Part shown: piece by piece, positions 1 through 6,668 of the stretch
Layout of the letters: each line of letters starts with the position of its first letter
Numbering within the stretch: the stretch's first letter is position 1
Source of the DNA: an uncultured Collinsella sp.
GTDB lineage: Bacteria > Actinomycetota > Coriobacteriia > Coriobacteriales > Coriobacteriaceae
NCBI GenBank assembly: GCA_900549455.1
Contig: UROM01000018.1
Coordinates: forward strand, 1 to 22,407
Length of the DNA: 22,407 nt
Reading direction: 5' to 3'
Made by a program: the position numbers and the translations under genes
Notes under the pieces: model-generated
Seen by the model: only the letters and a program-made list of their open reading frames with translations
Databases searched by the model: none
Told to the model about the DNA's origin: nothing

Positions 1-48
1 TCTACACTTATGCGATCGTCGGCAGCGTCAGATGTGTATAAGAGACAG
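1..48. other. Nextera read-1 adapter with P5 tail and i5 index (artefact)
   Basis: Not genomic. Bases 16-48 match the 33-base Nextera read-1 transposase adapter, ending in the 19-base mosaic end at 30-48. Bases 1-7 match the end of the P5 primer and bases 8-15 (TTATGCGA) sit exactly where the i5 sample index belongs. Any reading frame that starts here has artificial N-terminal residues. Confidence 0.98.
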
Positions 49-49
49 C

Positions 50-751
50 GGCAAAACCACGCTCACCAAACTGCTCACAGGCCTGCTCAAGCCCGCATCG
101 GGCAGCGTACGCGTTACGGGCTTGGACACGGCATCGGTTCCCACGAGCCGCATCGCACGCGAAGTGGCAACGCTTTTCCAGAATCCCGACCGCCAAATCT
201 GCAAAGATACCGTGCTCGACGAGGTCGCCTTTGGTCTAGAACTTGCCGGCATCGACCGCGCCGAAGCCCTGCGTCGCGCCCAGCTGGTCATCGACCGCTT
301 TGGTCTGCCCGCCGACGAGGCACCGTTCTCGCTTTCGCGCGGCCAGCGCCAGATGGTGGCGCTCGCCTCCGTTGTAGTGGTCGAGCCCAAGATCGTGGTG
401 CTCGACGAGCCCACGAGCGGCCTGGACTACCGCGAGTGCATGACCGTGATGGAAGCGGTGCGCACCATGGCCGAGCGCGGTTGCGCCGTCATCATGGTCT
501 GTCACGACATGGAAGTCGTTTCCGACTTTGCCGAGCGCATCGTGGTGATGGCCAACGGTCGCATCCTCGACCGCGGCCGCACGCACGAGCTGTTCTCGAA
601 CATCGAACTCATGCAGCATGCCTACGTTGAACCGCCCCAGGTCATCGAACTCTCGCGCCGTCTGGCATCCACCGTCTCGCCCGCCTTTACACAGGTGAGC
701 GAGGTCACCGATATCGTTCGCATTACCGAGGAGATGGTCCGCCGTGGTTAA
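50..751 (+). CDS. ecfA: ECF transporter ATP-binding protein EcfA (5' truncated)
   Basis: ATPase subunit of an energy-coupling-factor importer, which powers vitamin or metal uptake with EcfT and a substrate-binding S component. The frame enters inside the Walker A motif (GKTT at 50-61), so roughly the first 40 residues of an ordinary EcfA are lost to the contig end; the apparent upstream residues are adapter. The rest is complete: Q-loop LFQNPDRQ, signature LSRGQRQ, Walker B IVVLDEPTSGLD and the switch histidine in VCHDME. It overlaps the next gene by 8 bases, which points to coupled translation. The 233 visible residues plus the missing part fit a single-domain EcfA, but it could be the second half of a double-ATPase protein; the contig end hides this. 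No S component is visible, so the substrate is unknown. Confidence 0.93.
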   Translation, partial: GKTTLTKLLTGLLKPASGSVRVTGLDTASVPTSRIAREVATLFQNPDRQICKDTVLDEVAFGLELAGIDRAEALRRAQLVIDRFGLPADEAPFSLSRGQRQMVALASVVVVEPKIVVLDEPTSGLDYRECMTVMEAVRTMAERGCAVIMVCHDMEVVSDFAERIVVMANGRILDRGRTHELFSNIELMQHAYVEPPQVIELSRRLASTVSPAFTQVSEVTDIVRITEEMVRRG

Positions 752-1490
752 CGTCATCGACTACATGCCGGGCGACACGCTGCTGCATCGCCTGAACCCC
801 GTCATCAAACTGGGCCTCGCCGCCGCCATCATCATCGGCATCTTCTTGTCCGACACCTATGTGGCACTGCTGGGCTTTCTGGCGCTCACGCTCGCGCTGG
901 GAGCCTACGCCGGCGTCGTCGACCGCCTGCTCGCGCTGCTCAAGCTGCTGATTCCACTCGCGCTCATCATGCTAGTGCTGCAGCTGGCTTTTATGCGCGA
1001 TGGCAACGTGGTGTGGAGCTTTGTTACCGACACGGGTCTCGTCACCGGCTCCAAGGCCTGCCTGCGCCTGCTGGGCGTAGCGCTGCCACTCATCCTGATG
1101 CTCATGGTGACCAAGCTCAACGACCTTGCCAACGCCTGCGTGGAGGTGTTGCACGTGCCGTATCGCTATGCCTTCACCTTTACTACAGCGCTGCGCTTTG
1201 TGCCGGTGTTTGGCCAGGAGATGAACGCCATCATGGAGGCGCAGACCGCACGCGGCGTCGAGTACGACACCAAGAACCCCATCAAGAAGTTTAAGCTCAT
1301 GCTGCCGCTGTGCGTGCCACTACTGATCTCGAGCGTGGGTAAAACCGATGCCACGGCCTTGGCGGCAGAGCAGCGAGGCTTCTATTTGCGCACGCGCGCC
1401 AGCTCTTACAAGCGCTACCCCATCAAGGCCCTGGACATTGCCGTACTTATTATCAGCATTGCTCTCATCGTCCTCGGATTCCTCTTCTAA
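744..1490 (+). CDS. ecfT: ECF transporter transmembrane protein EcfT
   Basis: Membrane subunit that couples the EcfA ATPases to the substrate-binding S component. The 248-residue product has hydrophobic segments near residues 20-55, 62-84, 107-123 and 228-248. It carries the two short Arg-Gly motifs in cytoplasmic helices that define the family: ARG at about 169-171 and QRG at about 210-212, which contact the ATPases. The start is GTG at 744, inside the end of ecfA, giving an 8-base overlap. Length and motif spacing are normal for the family. A strong intrinsic terminator follows 30 bases after the stop, so this is the last gene of its operon. Confidence 0.93.
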   Translation: MVNVIDYMPGDTLLHRLNPVIKLGLAAAIIIGIFLSDTYVALLGFLALTLALGAYAGVVDRLLALLKLLIPLALIMLVLQLAFMRDGNVVWSFVTDTGLVTGSKACLRLLGVALPLILMLMVTKLNDLANACVEVLHVPYRYAFTFTTALRFVPVFGQEMNAIMEAQTARGVEYDTKNPIKKFKLMLPLCVPLLISSVGKTDATALAAEQRGFYLRTRASSYKRYPIKALDIAVLIISIALIVLGFLF

Positions 1491-1518
1491 CCCATCGCCA
1501 TCGGAAACCGATAAACGA

Positions 1519-1567
1519 AAAAGGCCGCGGCTCGTATCAAGCGAGTCGCGGCCTTGCTGTTTTCTCA
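1519..1567 (+). terminator. Intrinsic terminator after ecfT
   Basis: A 14-bp stem (1521-1534 with 1542-1555, one G-T wobble) with a 7-base loop is followed by a T-rich run (tgctgttttct). It lies between ecfT and the convergent racemase remnant. A-rich bases before the stem suggest some activity on the minus strand too. Confidence 0.85.
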
Positions 1568-1858
1568 GATAAAACCTACCAAAATGAACCTGTCCCTTTT
1601 TGGCAGGTCGAGGTTGATCTCGGGCATCTCACGATACTTTTGCAGCACTGAAAGCTCCGTGCAAGCCAGAATGACGCGATCGCAGCCGCTGCAGGCAAAC
1701 TCCCACATCACGCGATCGAACTTATCCATATCGGGCTCGCGTCCTGCCTTCACGTCGTCGTAGATGAGCGACATCACGTCGGCCTGACGTTTCTCGCTGG
1801 GGTAGACGACCTCGACACGCGCCGCCTCGCACTCGCGCTCTGTAAACTGCAATGCCAT
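1565..1858 (-). pseudogene. Aspartate/glutamate racemase family, C-terminal remnant
   Basis: The 97-residue product matches only the last part of the Asp/Glu racemase (YgeA-like) fold. It has the QADVMSLIYDDVKAG helix region and the ILACTELSVL motif, which holds the second catalytic cysteine. Family members are usually about 230-250 residues with a catalytic cysteine in each half, so the first half is missing and racemase activity is unlikely. The ATG at 1858 is preceded by AGGAA at a good distance, so the fragment may still be translated. Its last 15 or so codons run into a palindromic repeat (1575-1609), so the C-terminus is probably not original either. It may be decaying; a short functional protein cannot be excluded. 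Confidence 0.7.
1575..1609 (-). repeat. Palindromic 'gggacaggtt' hairpin repeat, copy 1
   Basis: Inverted arms 1575-1585 and 1599-1609 (10 of 11 pair, the exception a G-T wobble) enclose a 13-base loop that reads agggacaggttca on the minus strand. The loop core gggacaggtt is shared with the hairpins at 14456-14490 and, with one change, 15671-15701, while the arms differ. It forms the 3' end of the racemase remnant. Confidence 0.7.
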
Positions 1859-2079
1859 GGAAACTTCCTATCATCAACTGCCCGTACGATGGACGGTCTT
1901 TATACAGCTGGTGTTTCTAGCGTGCCGAATCGCCGACGCCTAAAGCTCCGCCGCATCTATGGCAAACGAGGCGATAAACCCAGCGTAGCGCCAGCGCTCA
2001 CTGACGTACGACAACAAGCAAAGAACCTACCGTTGTTGTAGGATTCAGCGTATTGCCACTCTCGACGAAAGGCGCACGC
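1859..2079. other. Intergenic region between racemase remnant and MOSC gene
   Basis: No intact gene is seen. A 28-codon open stretch on the minus strand (1940-2026) ends in a protein-like peptide (ERWRYAGFIASFAIDAAEL) and stop, and may be the tail of a lost gene. A small hairpin, CCTAC/GTAGG at 2026-2030 and 2038-2042, lies before the MOSC start. No recognised riboswitch was found. Confidence 0.4.
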
Positions 2080-2712
2080 GTGCCCCAAGAACATCCAATC
2101 GATAACCCCATCCTCGATGCTGCAAAACGCGAGTTGGCGCAGCGTGCGCGAGCGACCGCTCCCCTGCGCACCGCAAACGACGTCTATGACGGACCCGCCC
2201 GCATCACCTCAATCAACACTTCGGCACACAAAGGCACGCGCAAGACGCCCGTCGCCGACGGACACGATATCGTTATTGAGCAGTTTGGCCTCGCCTCCGA
2301 TGCCCATGCCGGACATTGGCATCGTCAAGTCTCGTTTCTTGCCGCAGAGTCCATCCAGACAGCCCGGGACCGCGGGCTCAATGTGCACGAGGGTGATTTT
2401 GGAGAGAACTTCACCACCCAGGGCATCAACCTGCTCTCGCTCCCCCTGGGAACACAACTCAAGCTTGGCAGCGAGGTAATCGTTGAGATCAGCCAAATTG
2501 GCAAAGTTTGCCATACCCGCTGTGCCATCTACTATCTTGCCGGTGATTGCATCTTTCCCCACGAGGGCATCTTTGGCGTAGTCCTTCACGGCGGAGAGGT
2601 CCATACCGGGGACGACATTCAGGTAGTCAAACTTGGCGATGGCACCTGTTCCTTCACCCCTGCTGAAGCACTTAAAGAGGTGGAGCGGGCTCGCCGCGAA
2701 GGAACCCTATAG
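2080..2712 (+). CDS. MOSC domain-containing protein
   Basis: MOSC domains occur in molybdenum-cofactor sulfurases and related proteins and carry a conserved cysteine thought to hold sulfur for transfer to metal centres. This 210-residue stand-alone protein has the core signatures: DAHAG-H-HRQVSFL at about 74-87, GDFGENFTT-GINL at 105-118 and GKVCHTRC at 141-148, where Cys144 or Cys148 is the likely functional residue. I chose GTG at 2080 because AAAGG lies 7 bases upstream; a TTG at 2053 would add nine residues without a better ribosome site. The first 35 residues are not part of the domain. No other cofactor genes are adjacent, so the physiological target is unknown. The last codons take part in the inverted repeat at 2701-2771. 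Confidence 0.88.
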   Translation: MPQEHPIDNPILDAAKRELAQRARATAPLRTANDVYDGPARITSINTSAHKGTRKTPVADGHDIVIEQFGLASDAHAGHWHRQVSFLAAESIQTARDRGLNVHEGDFGENFTTQGINLLSLPLGTQLKLGSEVIVEISQIGKVCHTRCAIYYLAGDCIFPHEGIFGVVLHGGEVHTGDDIQVVKLGDGTCSFTPAEALKEVERARREGTL

Positions 2713-2890
2713 TTGCAAAACCCCACGTGAGGCAACTCTTTAAGCTCTAAATCGAGCTTCGATAGGGTTCCGTAACGTTAAAGTTGAACTCTATGGTTTC
2801 TCAACAATTCACTATAACTGCAGGTCAAAGCCAAAGCCTCAAGTTCAACTTGACCCTTTAGAACCTATAAGGTTCAAGTTGAGGTCGAAA
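2701..2890. other. Inverted-repeat-rich intergenic region (possible structured RNA)
   Basis: A 10-bp perfect stem (2701-2710 with 2762-2771) encloses two smaller hairpins (AGTTGC/GCAACT at 2711-2736 and AAGCTC/GAGCTT at 2742-2759), giving a three-way-junction fold. Next come the 8-base palindrome TAACGTTA (2773-2780), a GTTGA/TCAAC hairpin (2783-2805), the palindrome CAAGTTCAACTTG (2840-2852) and GAACC/GGTTC (2861-2865 with 2871-2875 approximately). AAGTTGAAC-like words occur three times, in both orientations. It could be a structured leader, a terminator for the MOSC gene or operator sites for the following secreted protein. Confidence 0.5.
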
Positions 2891-2945
2891 GCAGTAGTAG
2901 AATACCGTTCGAACCATAACCTACGATTGATTGCAGAGGGACTGG

Positions 2946-4079
2946 ATGCAGCATTCGAACCATCGCACCGCAGCGCTCGTCGCGTCGAGGCCGGCTCGTA
3001 TCATCACGAGCGCCGCGCTCGCCGTTGCGCTGACGGCCACGCCGATGCTCTCCCCCGTCGCGGCCTATGCCGCCTCGCAGGCAACGCAGGATCAGCTTTC
3101 CGCCGCCCAGCAGAAGATCGAAGCCGCCACGAGCGCCTACAACGAGGCCCGCACCAAGCTCGAGGATCTGCAAAAGCAAATCGACACCAACGAGGCAAGC
3201 ATCGAGCAGATCGAAGCCGAGCTTCCCGATCAGCAGGCAAAGGCAAGCTCCGCCATGCGCGATCTGTATAAGTACCAGAAGGGCACCAACCCCATCGTGA
3301 GCTTCCTGGTCAACGCACAGAGCCTTGGCGAGTTCATCACCACCTGCAGGTACACCAACCAGATCGCGAGCTCAAGCGTCGATGAGATCGAAGAGCTCAA
3401 CAAAATGCAGACCGAGCTCGAGCAGAACAAGACCGAGCTCGAGCAGGCCAAATCCCAACTCGAGGCCGAGCAGAAAACCGCCGAGGATGCACTGGCACAG
3501 GCCCAGCAGCTTCGCAGCGAAGCCCAGGCAAAAGCCGAGCAGGAGAATGCCGCCGAGCTGGCCAAGCTCGAGGCAGACAAGGCCGCTGCCGCCGAGAAGC
3601 TCTCGGGCGAGGGCGTGAGCGGCAACAACTCCAACAGCCAGGCCAACAACGCCAACACCACCATCGACACCACGGTGAACAGTTCGAACAGCGGTAACTC
3701 CGATTACGACTCGTTCATTAACGAGTGGACGAGCCGCATCGACAACTACCTTGCCGGCTCCCCCATGGCAGGCCAGGGTTACAACTTTGCCGTGGCAGCC
3801 TGGAACACCGGCGTTGACCCCCGTTGGTCCCCCGCCATCGCCTGCGTCGAGAGCAGCAAGGGCCTCTACTGTGCCGGCTCCTATAACGCCTGGGGCTGGA
3901 GCGCCCGTGGCGGCGGCTGGCGGAGCTTTGGTAGCTGGAGCGAGGGCGTCTCTGCCCACGTTGCCTACCTTGGCGCCAACTATGGCTCCACGCTTACCCC
4001 AGCAGCCGCCAAAAAGTACTGCCCGCCCACGTGGCAGGACTGGTACAACAAGGTTGCAGCCCAGATGAACCGCATCTAA
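2946..4079 (+). CDS. Secreted coiled-coil protein with C-terminal lysozyme-like domain
   Basis: Predicted exported cell-wall protein, 377 residues. A long signal peptide (hydrophobic core about 18-40) ends in AYA-A, with likely cleavage near residue 42. Residues 45-215 form a Glu/Gln/Ala-rich coiled coil with the central motif of PcsB/CwlO-type proteins (YKYQKGTNPIVSFLVNAQS, about 108-126), which in relatives controls wall hydrolases at division. An Asn/Ser linker (about 225-255) leads to a C-terminal domain, about 256-377, with ACVESSKG and YNAWGW; Glu302 is a candidate catalytic acid, as in SLT/glucosaminidase-like muramidases. I chose ATG 2946 because AGAGGG precedes it by 5 bases; the TTG at 2931 has no comparable site. 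A terminator follows directly. Exact bond specificity is not evident. Confidence 0.82.
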   Translation: MQHSNHRTAALVASRPARIITSAALAVALTATPMLSPVAAYAASQATQDQLSAAQQKIEAATSAYNEARTKLEDLQKQIDTNEASIEQIEAELPDQQAKASSAMRDLYKYQKGTNPIVSFLVNAQSLGEFITTCRYTNQIASSSVDEIEELNKMQTELEQNKTELEQAKSQLEAEQKTAEDALAQAQQLRSEAQAKAEQENAAELAKLEADKAAAAEKLSGEGVSGNNSNSQANNANTTIDTTVNSSNSGNSDYDSFINEWTSRIDNYLAGSPMAGQGYNFAVAAWNTGVDPRWSPAIACVESSKGLYCAGSYNAWGWSARGGGWRSFGSWSEGVSAHVAYLGANYGSTLTPAAAKKYCPPTWQDWYNKVAAQMNRI

Positions 4080-4088
4080 GATTAACGT

Positions 4089-4120
4089 CAAAGGGCCCCA
4101 ATCGGGGCCCTTTTTCTTTT
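4089..4120 (+). terminator. Intrinsic terminator after secreted protein gene
   Basis: A 10-bp perfect stem, AAAGGGCCCC (4090-4099) with 4104-4113, has a 4-base loop and is followed by T5-C-T4. It sits between convergent genes; the minus-strand kinase gene ends at 4119, inside the T run. Confidence 0.93.
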
Positions 4121-5519
4121 ACGCGACGGAGGTATCGACGACACCAGTCGCGTTTGCGATGGCAACAATGATAATCATTGCCAACAAGAGCACACCCATG
4201 GCCTTGAGCCAGAGCTTTGCAAGCTTTTTACCGCGATATCTATCGAGTAGCTCAAACCGCCGGCGAAGGCGGCGTTTATCGAGCATCACAAAATGAATGA
4301 GCACTACGAGACCGTCGACGAAGATAAAATACTCAATCGCGAGAAACCACATCGGGTAGTTTTGGTTGGCGCCCGTGGGATGAAAAACGGCGACATGGCT
4401 TCCGGCAAAGAAAACAAGTAGCGAAAGATAGACGAATGCGTTCCAAATGCGCCCAATGGTGTCGGGAATGCGGGAGAGTAAACTCGGACGCTCAGGCACC
4501 AACGGCAATCCACCCCGAGACTGATCTGCGGGGAGCACGGAATCAGGGTACACAACTCGCCGCTCTGGAGGCTCTTGAAAGGAAGCAGCATTCGGCGCGG
4601 ACGATGGCGTCGGTGCGGACAACGCATACGATGCGCGTGCAGCGTGCCCTAGTGCCTTCGCGCTTGCAAAGCGCTTGTCCGGATCGAGTGCCATCGCCAT
4701 GCAAATAACATCGGCAAGCGAGGCGGAGACGTCACATGCCTCGCATTGCTCGCGCATGTCCCGACCCGGCTTGGGGTCGGCCCCCGTCAGACAAAAGAAC
4801 AGCAGGGCGCCGAGCGCATAGACATCACTGCGCACGCTCGTCTGGCCAAAACCGTACTGCTCGGGTGGCGCATAGGGTCGCGTGCCAAACTTAACGGTAT
4901 CGGCATCGGCTCCTTCGCGCCACACGCGAGCGATTCCCAAGTCGATAATCACCAGCGATGAAAACGTCACACCTGTATCGGGCGTATAGTTCGCGCCCGA
5001 GACGATGATATTCGAAGGCTTTAGGTCGCGATGGATCACCGGCGCAGCCATCTCTCCCACCGACGCAAAGCCGGCATGGAGCTCCGCAACCGCATCACAA
5101 AGGGCGCCAAACAGCTCACAAGCATAATCGGGCGTCGCACCCAAACGCCCCACCAGGGCCCCAAGCGTTTCGCCTTCGATGTATTCCATGACCACGCAAA
5201 GCTCGTCGCCCACGCGGCGGCAATCGACAATCCGAGGTAAGTGCTCGTAACGTCGCCCGGCATGCTGGGCCGCAAACAGGCGTTCATATGCCCCGCCAAT
5301 CTGGGCCGACGCGTCGATGCGCTTGCGAACAAAGGGGCCAAGAGATCCTCCGCCAGAGCCCTCAAAGTACACGAGCTCGGTCGTCTCGACGTCAGAGCGC
5401 TTGAGCACGCGATCTACGCGATAGCTGTCATCACGCTCAAGTGACGCCAGGTGTCCAGCGAGCGCAACGGTCAGCTCATCATCGGAATATGTTGGGCTCT
5501 GAGTATTCATGGCGTCCAT
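4119..5519 (-). CDS. Membrane-anchored Ser/Thr protein kinase
   Basis: Hanks-type kinase, about 466 residues. Visible motifs: candidate ATP-anchoring lysine in FVRKRI (K66), MEYIEGETL hinge, catalytic loop HRDLKPSN (D165, N170), metal-binding DLG (D193, in place of DFG), and activation segment GTRPYAPPEQYG. The glycine-rich loop is atypical (EGSGGGSLG). After residue 330 a Pro/Ser-rich linker leads to three hydrophobic segments, so the catalytic domain is probably cytoplasmic and tethered by its C-terminus. There are no PASTA repeats, so it is not a PknB-type wall sensor. ATG 5519 or 5510 are the likely starts; the longer GTG frame (5534) begins inside a hairpin and neither ATG has a strong ribosome site. 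It is the last of three same-strand genes, after an HTH protein that often accompanies such kinases. Confidence 0.88.
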   Translation of the reverse strand: MDAMNTQSPTYSDDELTVALAGHLASLERDDSYRVDRVLKRSDVETTELVYFEGSGGGSLGPFVRKRIDASAQIGGAYERLFAAQHAGRRYEHLPRIVDCRRVGDELCVVMEYIEGETLGALVGRLGATPDYACELFGALCDAVAELHAGFASVGEMAAPVIHRDLKPSNIIVSGANYTPDTGVTFSSLVIIDLGIARVWREGADADTVKFGTRPYAPPEQYGFGQTSVRSDVYALGALLFFCLTGADPKPGRDMREQCEACDVSASLADVICMAMALDPDKRFASAKALGHAARASYALSAPTPSSAPNAASFQEPPERRVVYPDSVLPADQSRGGLPLVPERPSLLSRIPDTIGRIWNAFVYLSLLVFFAGSHVAVFHPTGANQNYPMWFLAIEYFIFVDGLVVLIHFVMLDKRRLRRRFELLDRYRGKKLAKLWLKAMGVLLLAMIIIVAIANATGVVDTSVA

Positions 5520-5525
5520 AATAAC

Positions 5526-5561
5526 GCAGGGCACGGACGCCCCATGACGCCCGTGCCCTGC
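5526..5561 (-). terminator. Inverted repeat between HTH and kinase genes
   Basis: Perfect 11-bp arms, GCAGGGCACGG at 5526-5536 and its complement at 5551-5561, with a 14-base loop. On the minus strand it follows the HTH stop by 44 bases and is followed by only gcgttatt, a poor U-tract. It may reduce kinase expression relative to the HTH gene (partial terminator) or stabilise the upstream mRNA. Confidence 0.55.
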
Positions 5562-5605
5562 ACGTTCAAAATATCGTGAACGGCGCTTCCACCGGCAGCC
5601 AGCCG

Positions 5606-6028
5606 TTAGCTCACCGTCTCCTCACCAAAGCGATACAGCTCCTCGTTCACCTTTTGCAGGCTGCAGCCACGATCGATACAGAAAATGATGATGGCGTCAC
5701 GGCGGTTCTTGCAGTTGAGGACATTGGCGCCTGCCGCCGTCAAGGCGCGGTTGGCCTCCTTGAGCGTCAGCGCCATGGCAAAGGCAAGCTGCAGCACCTT
5801 ATTGCGGCTCGGATGCCGCGCACCGGTAAAGATCTGATAGCCAAACGTCTCGTTGAGGTCGGCCATACGCACCACGCGCGAACGCTCCAAGCCCTTTTCC
5901 TGCAGTAGCTGCTTCAGGTAGTCCGAAAGCGACGGAGCGGCAAAGTCGTGCTCCCTGATATAGCCATCGATGTTCGGCGCATCGAGAAGCTCATTGAGCA
6001 ACTCCTCGGTCAGTTTTTTATCGGGCAT
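5606..6028 (-). CDS. Helix-turn-helix regulator paired with Ser/Thr kinase
   Basis: 140-residue cytoplasmic protein. Residues about 34-100 resemble a lambda-repressor/XRE-type helical DNA-binding fold (LSDYLKQLLQEKGLERSRVV, then a recognition-helix-like GYQIFTGARHPSRNKVLQLA). The C-terminal part (RRDAIIIFCIDRGCSLQKVNEELYRFGEE) resembles a tail I recall from HTH proteins encoded next to Hanks-type kinases in gut Firmicutes and Actinobacteria. ATG 6028 has an excellent ribosome site (GGAGGTGA). The gene lies 32 bases after the FxLYD gene and 86 bases before the kinase, all on the minus strand, so the three probably act together. Whether it binds DNA or acts as a kinase substrate or adaptor cannot be read from sequence. 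Confidence 0.75.
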   Translation of the reverse strand: MPDKKLTEELLNELLDAPNIDGYIREHDFAAPSLSDYLKQLLQEKGLERSRVVRMADLNETFGYQIFTGARHPSRNKVLQLAFAMALTLKEANRALTAAGANVLNCKNRRDAIIIFCIDRGCSLQKVNEELYRFGEETVS

Positions 6029-6060
6029 ACGACTTCACCTCCCCCAGTGCATGCAACATG

Positions 6061-6504
6061 CTAGAAACCGCTCACATCCGAGCGTTCCCAACTGGCGACC
6101 TGATCGGGAGACACCGTGCCCAGCGCCTCGAACTTCCAGGAGCCGCCCGCCTTCAGATGATTGGTGTTTGCAAGAGCCGTTCCAACCTGGTTGCCATCAG
6201 CATCATACAGAACATACTCAATCTGAATGTAGCTCTTTTCCTTGTCCGTGTTATTGGTCAGCGTACCCGTGATCTTATAGGCAAACTGATTGGAGGTGTC
6301 TTCAGCCTCGTCAGCAATGGTATACGGTTCTTGCGGTTCTTTTTGCTCCTCAGCCTGCTGTGTCGTCTCGGCAGGTTTTGCCGAATCGTTCGCAGACGAA
6401 TCGGTCGAGTTGCCGCCCATAGAGCCCACGGCACCGACGATAACCAGCACCACGATGACGCCTAGGACAATCTTGCCAATCGGCTTCTTTCCCTCTTTTG
6501 CCAT
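6061..6504 (-). CDS. Membrane-anchored FxLYD-domain protein
   Basis: 147-residue protein. A short basic N-terminus is followed by one hydrophobic segment (about 10-30) that acts as signal anchor; there is no lipobox cysteine. A Ser/Glu/Gln-rich linker (31-65) precedes an extracytoplasmic beta-sandwich domain, about 70-135, with the FxLYD pattern: GTLTNNTDKEKSYIQIEYVLYD, GNQVGTALAN and LKAGGSWKFEA. FxLYD domains are common on secreted Gram-positive proteins, but their function is poorly defined. ATG 6504 is preceded by AGGAAGGA, which is itself one arm of a 12-bp perfect hairpin (see 6511-6562). It is the first gene of a likely operon with the HTH protein and kinase, and could be the surface-exposed partner of that pathway (inference). 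Confidence 0.8.
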   Translation of the reverse strand: MAKEGKKPIGKIVLGVIVVLVIVGAVGSMGGNSTDSSANDSAKPAETTQQAEEQKEPQEPYTIADEAEDTSNQFAYKITGTLTNNTDKEKSYIQIEYVLYDADGNQVGTALANTNHLKAGGSWKFEALGTVSPDQVASWERSDVSGF

Positions 6505-6510
6505 TATTCA

Positions 6511-6562
6511 TCCTTCCTACGACCCGGCTACCGTGCCGGCACACAGCACATCGTAGGAAGGA
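6511..6562 (-). promoter_or_regulatory. SD-sequestering hairpin in FxLYD gene leader
   Basis: Perfect 12-bp inverted repeat: 6511-6522 (tccttcctacga) and 6551-6562, 28 bases apart, with an inner CCGGC/GCCGG stem (6524-6528 with 6535-6539). On the minus-strand mRNA the downstream arm contains the AGGAAGGA ribosome site of the gene starting at 6504, so a folded leader would hide it. Confidence 0.65.
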
Positions 6563-6668
6563 CTGAACTTGAATTCATTAGCTGAGAGCTAAGGTTGCGG
6601 TAAACGGCCAATGCAGTTATCCAAACGCCGAGCAAGCGCACTTTGCGCGACCGCCTGCCGGCAGCGCA
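6563..6668. other. Short intergenic region, no clear feature
   Basis: It separates the FxLYD leader from the 3' end of the small membrane protein gene. It probably contains the promoter of the FxLYD-HTH-kinase operon on the minus strand, but I see no convincing -35/-10 pair or terminator with a T run. Confidence 0.35.

Noticed and set aside
10..630. Arg/His-rich frame beginning MRSSAASDVYKRQ
   Set aside because: Its start lies in the adapter and the rest is an alternate frame of ecfA.
2701..2771. tRNA-like cloverleaf
   Set aside because: The outer stem and total length resemble a tRNA, but there are only two inner arms, no T-loop consensus and no plausible anticodon arm.
2701..2945. c-di-AMP (ydaO) riboswitch before the secreted cell-wall protein
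   Set aside because: Genes of this type often carry that riboswitch, but none of its conserved G- and C-rich core words are present in this AT-rich region.
5508..5534. GTG start at 5534 for the kinase
   Set aside because: It lies inside the stem of the 5526-5561 hairpin and has no ribosome site; ATG 5519 or 5510 are better placed.
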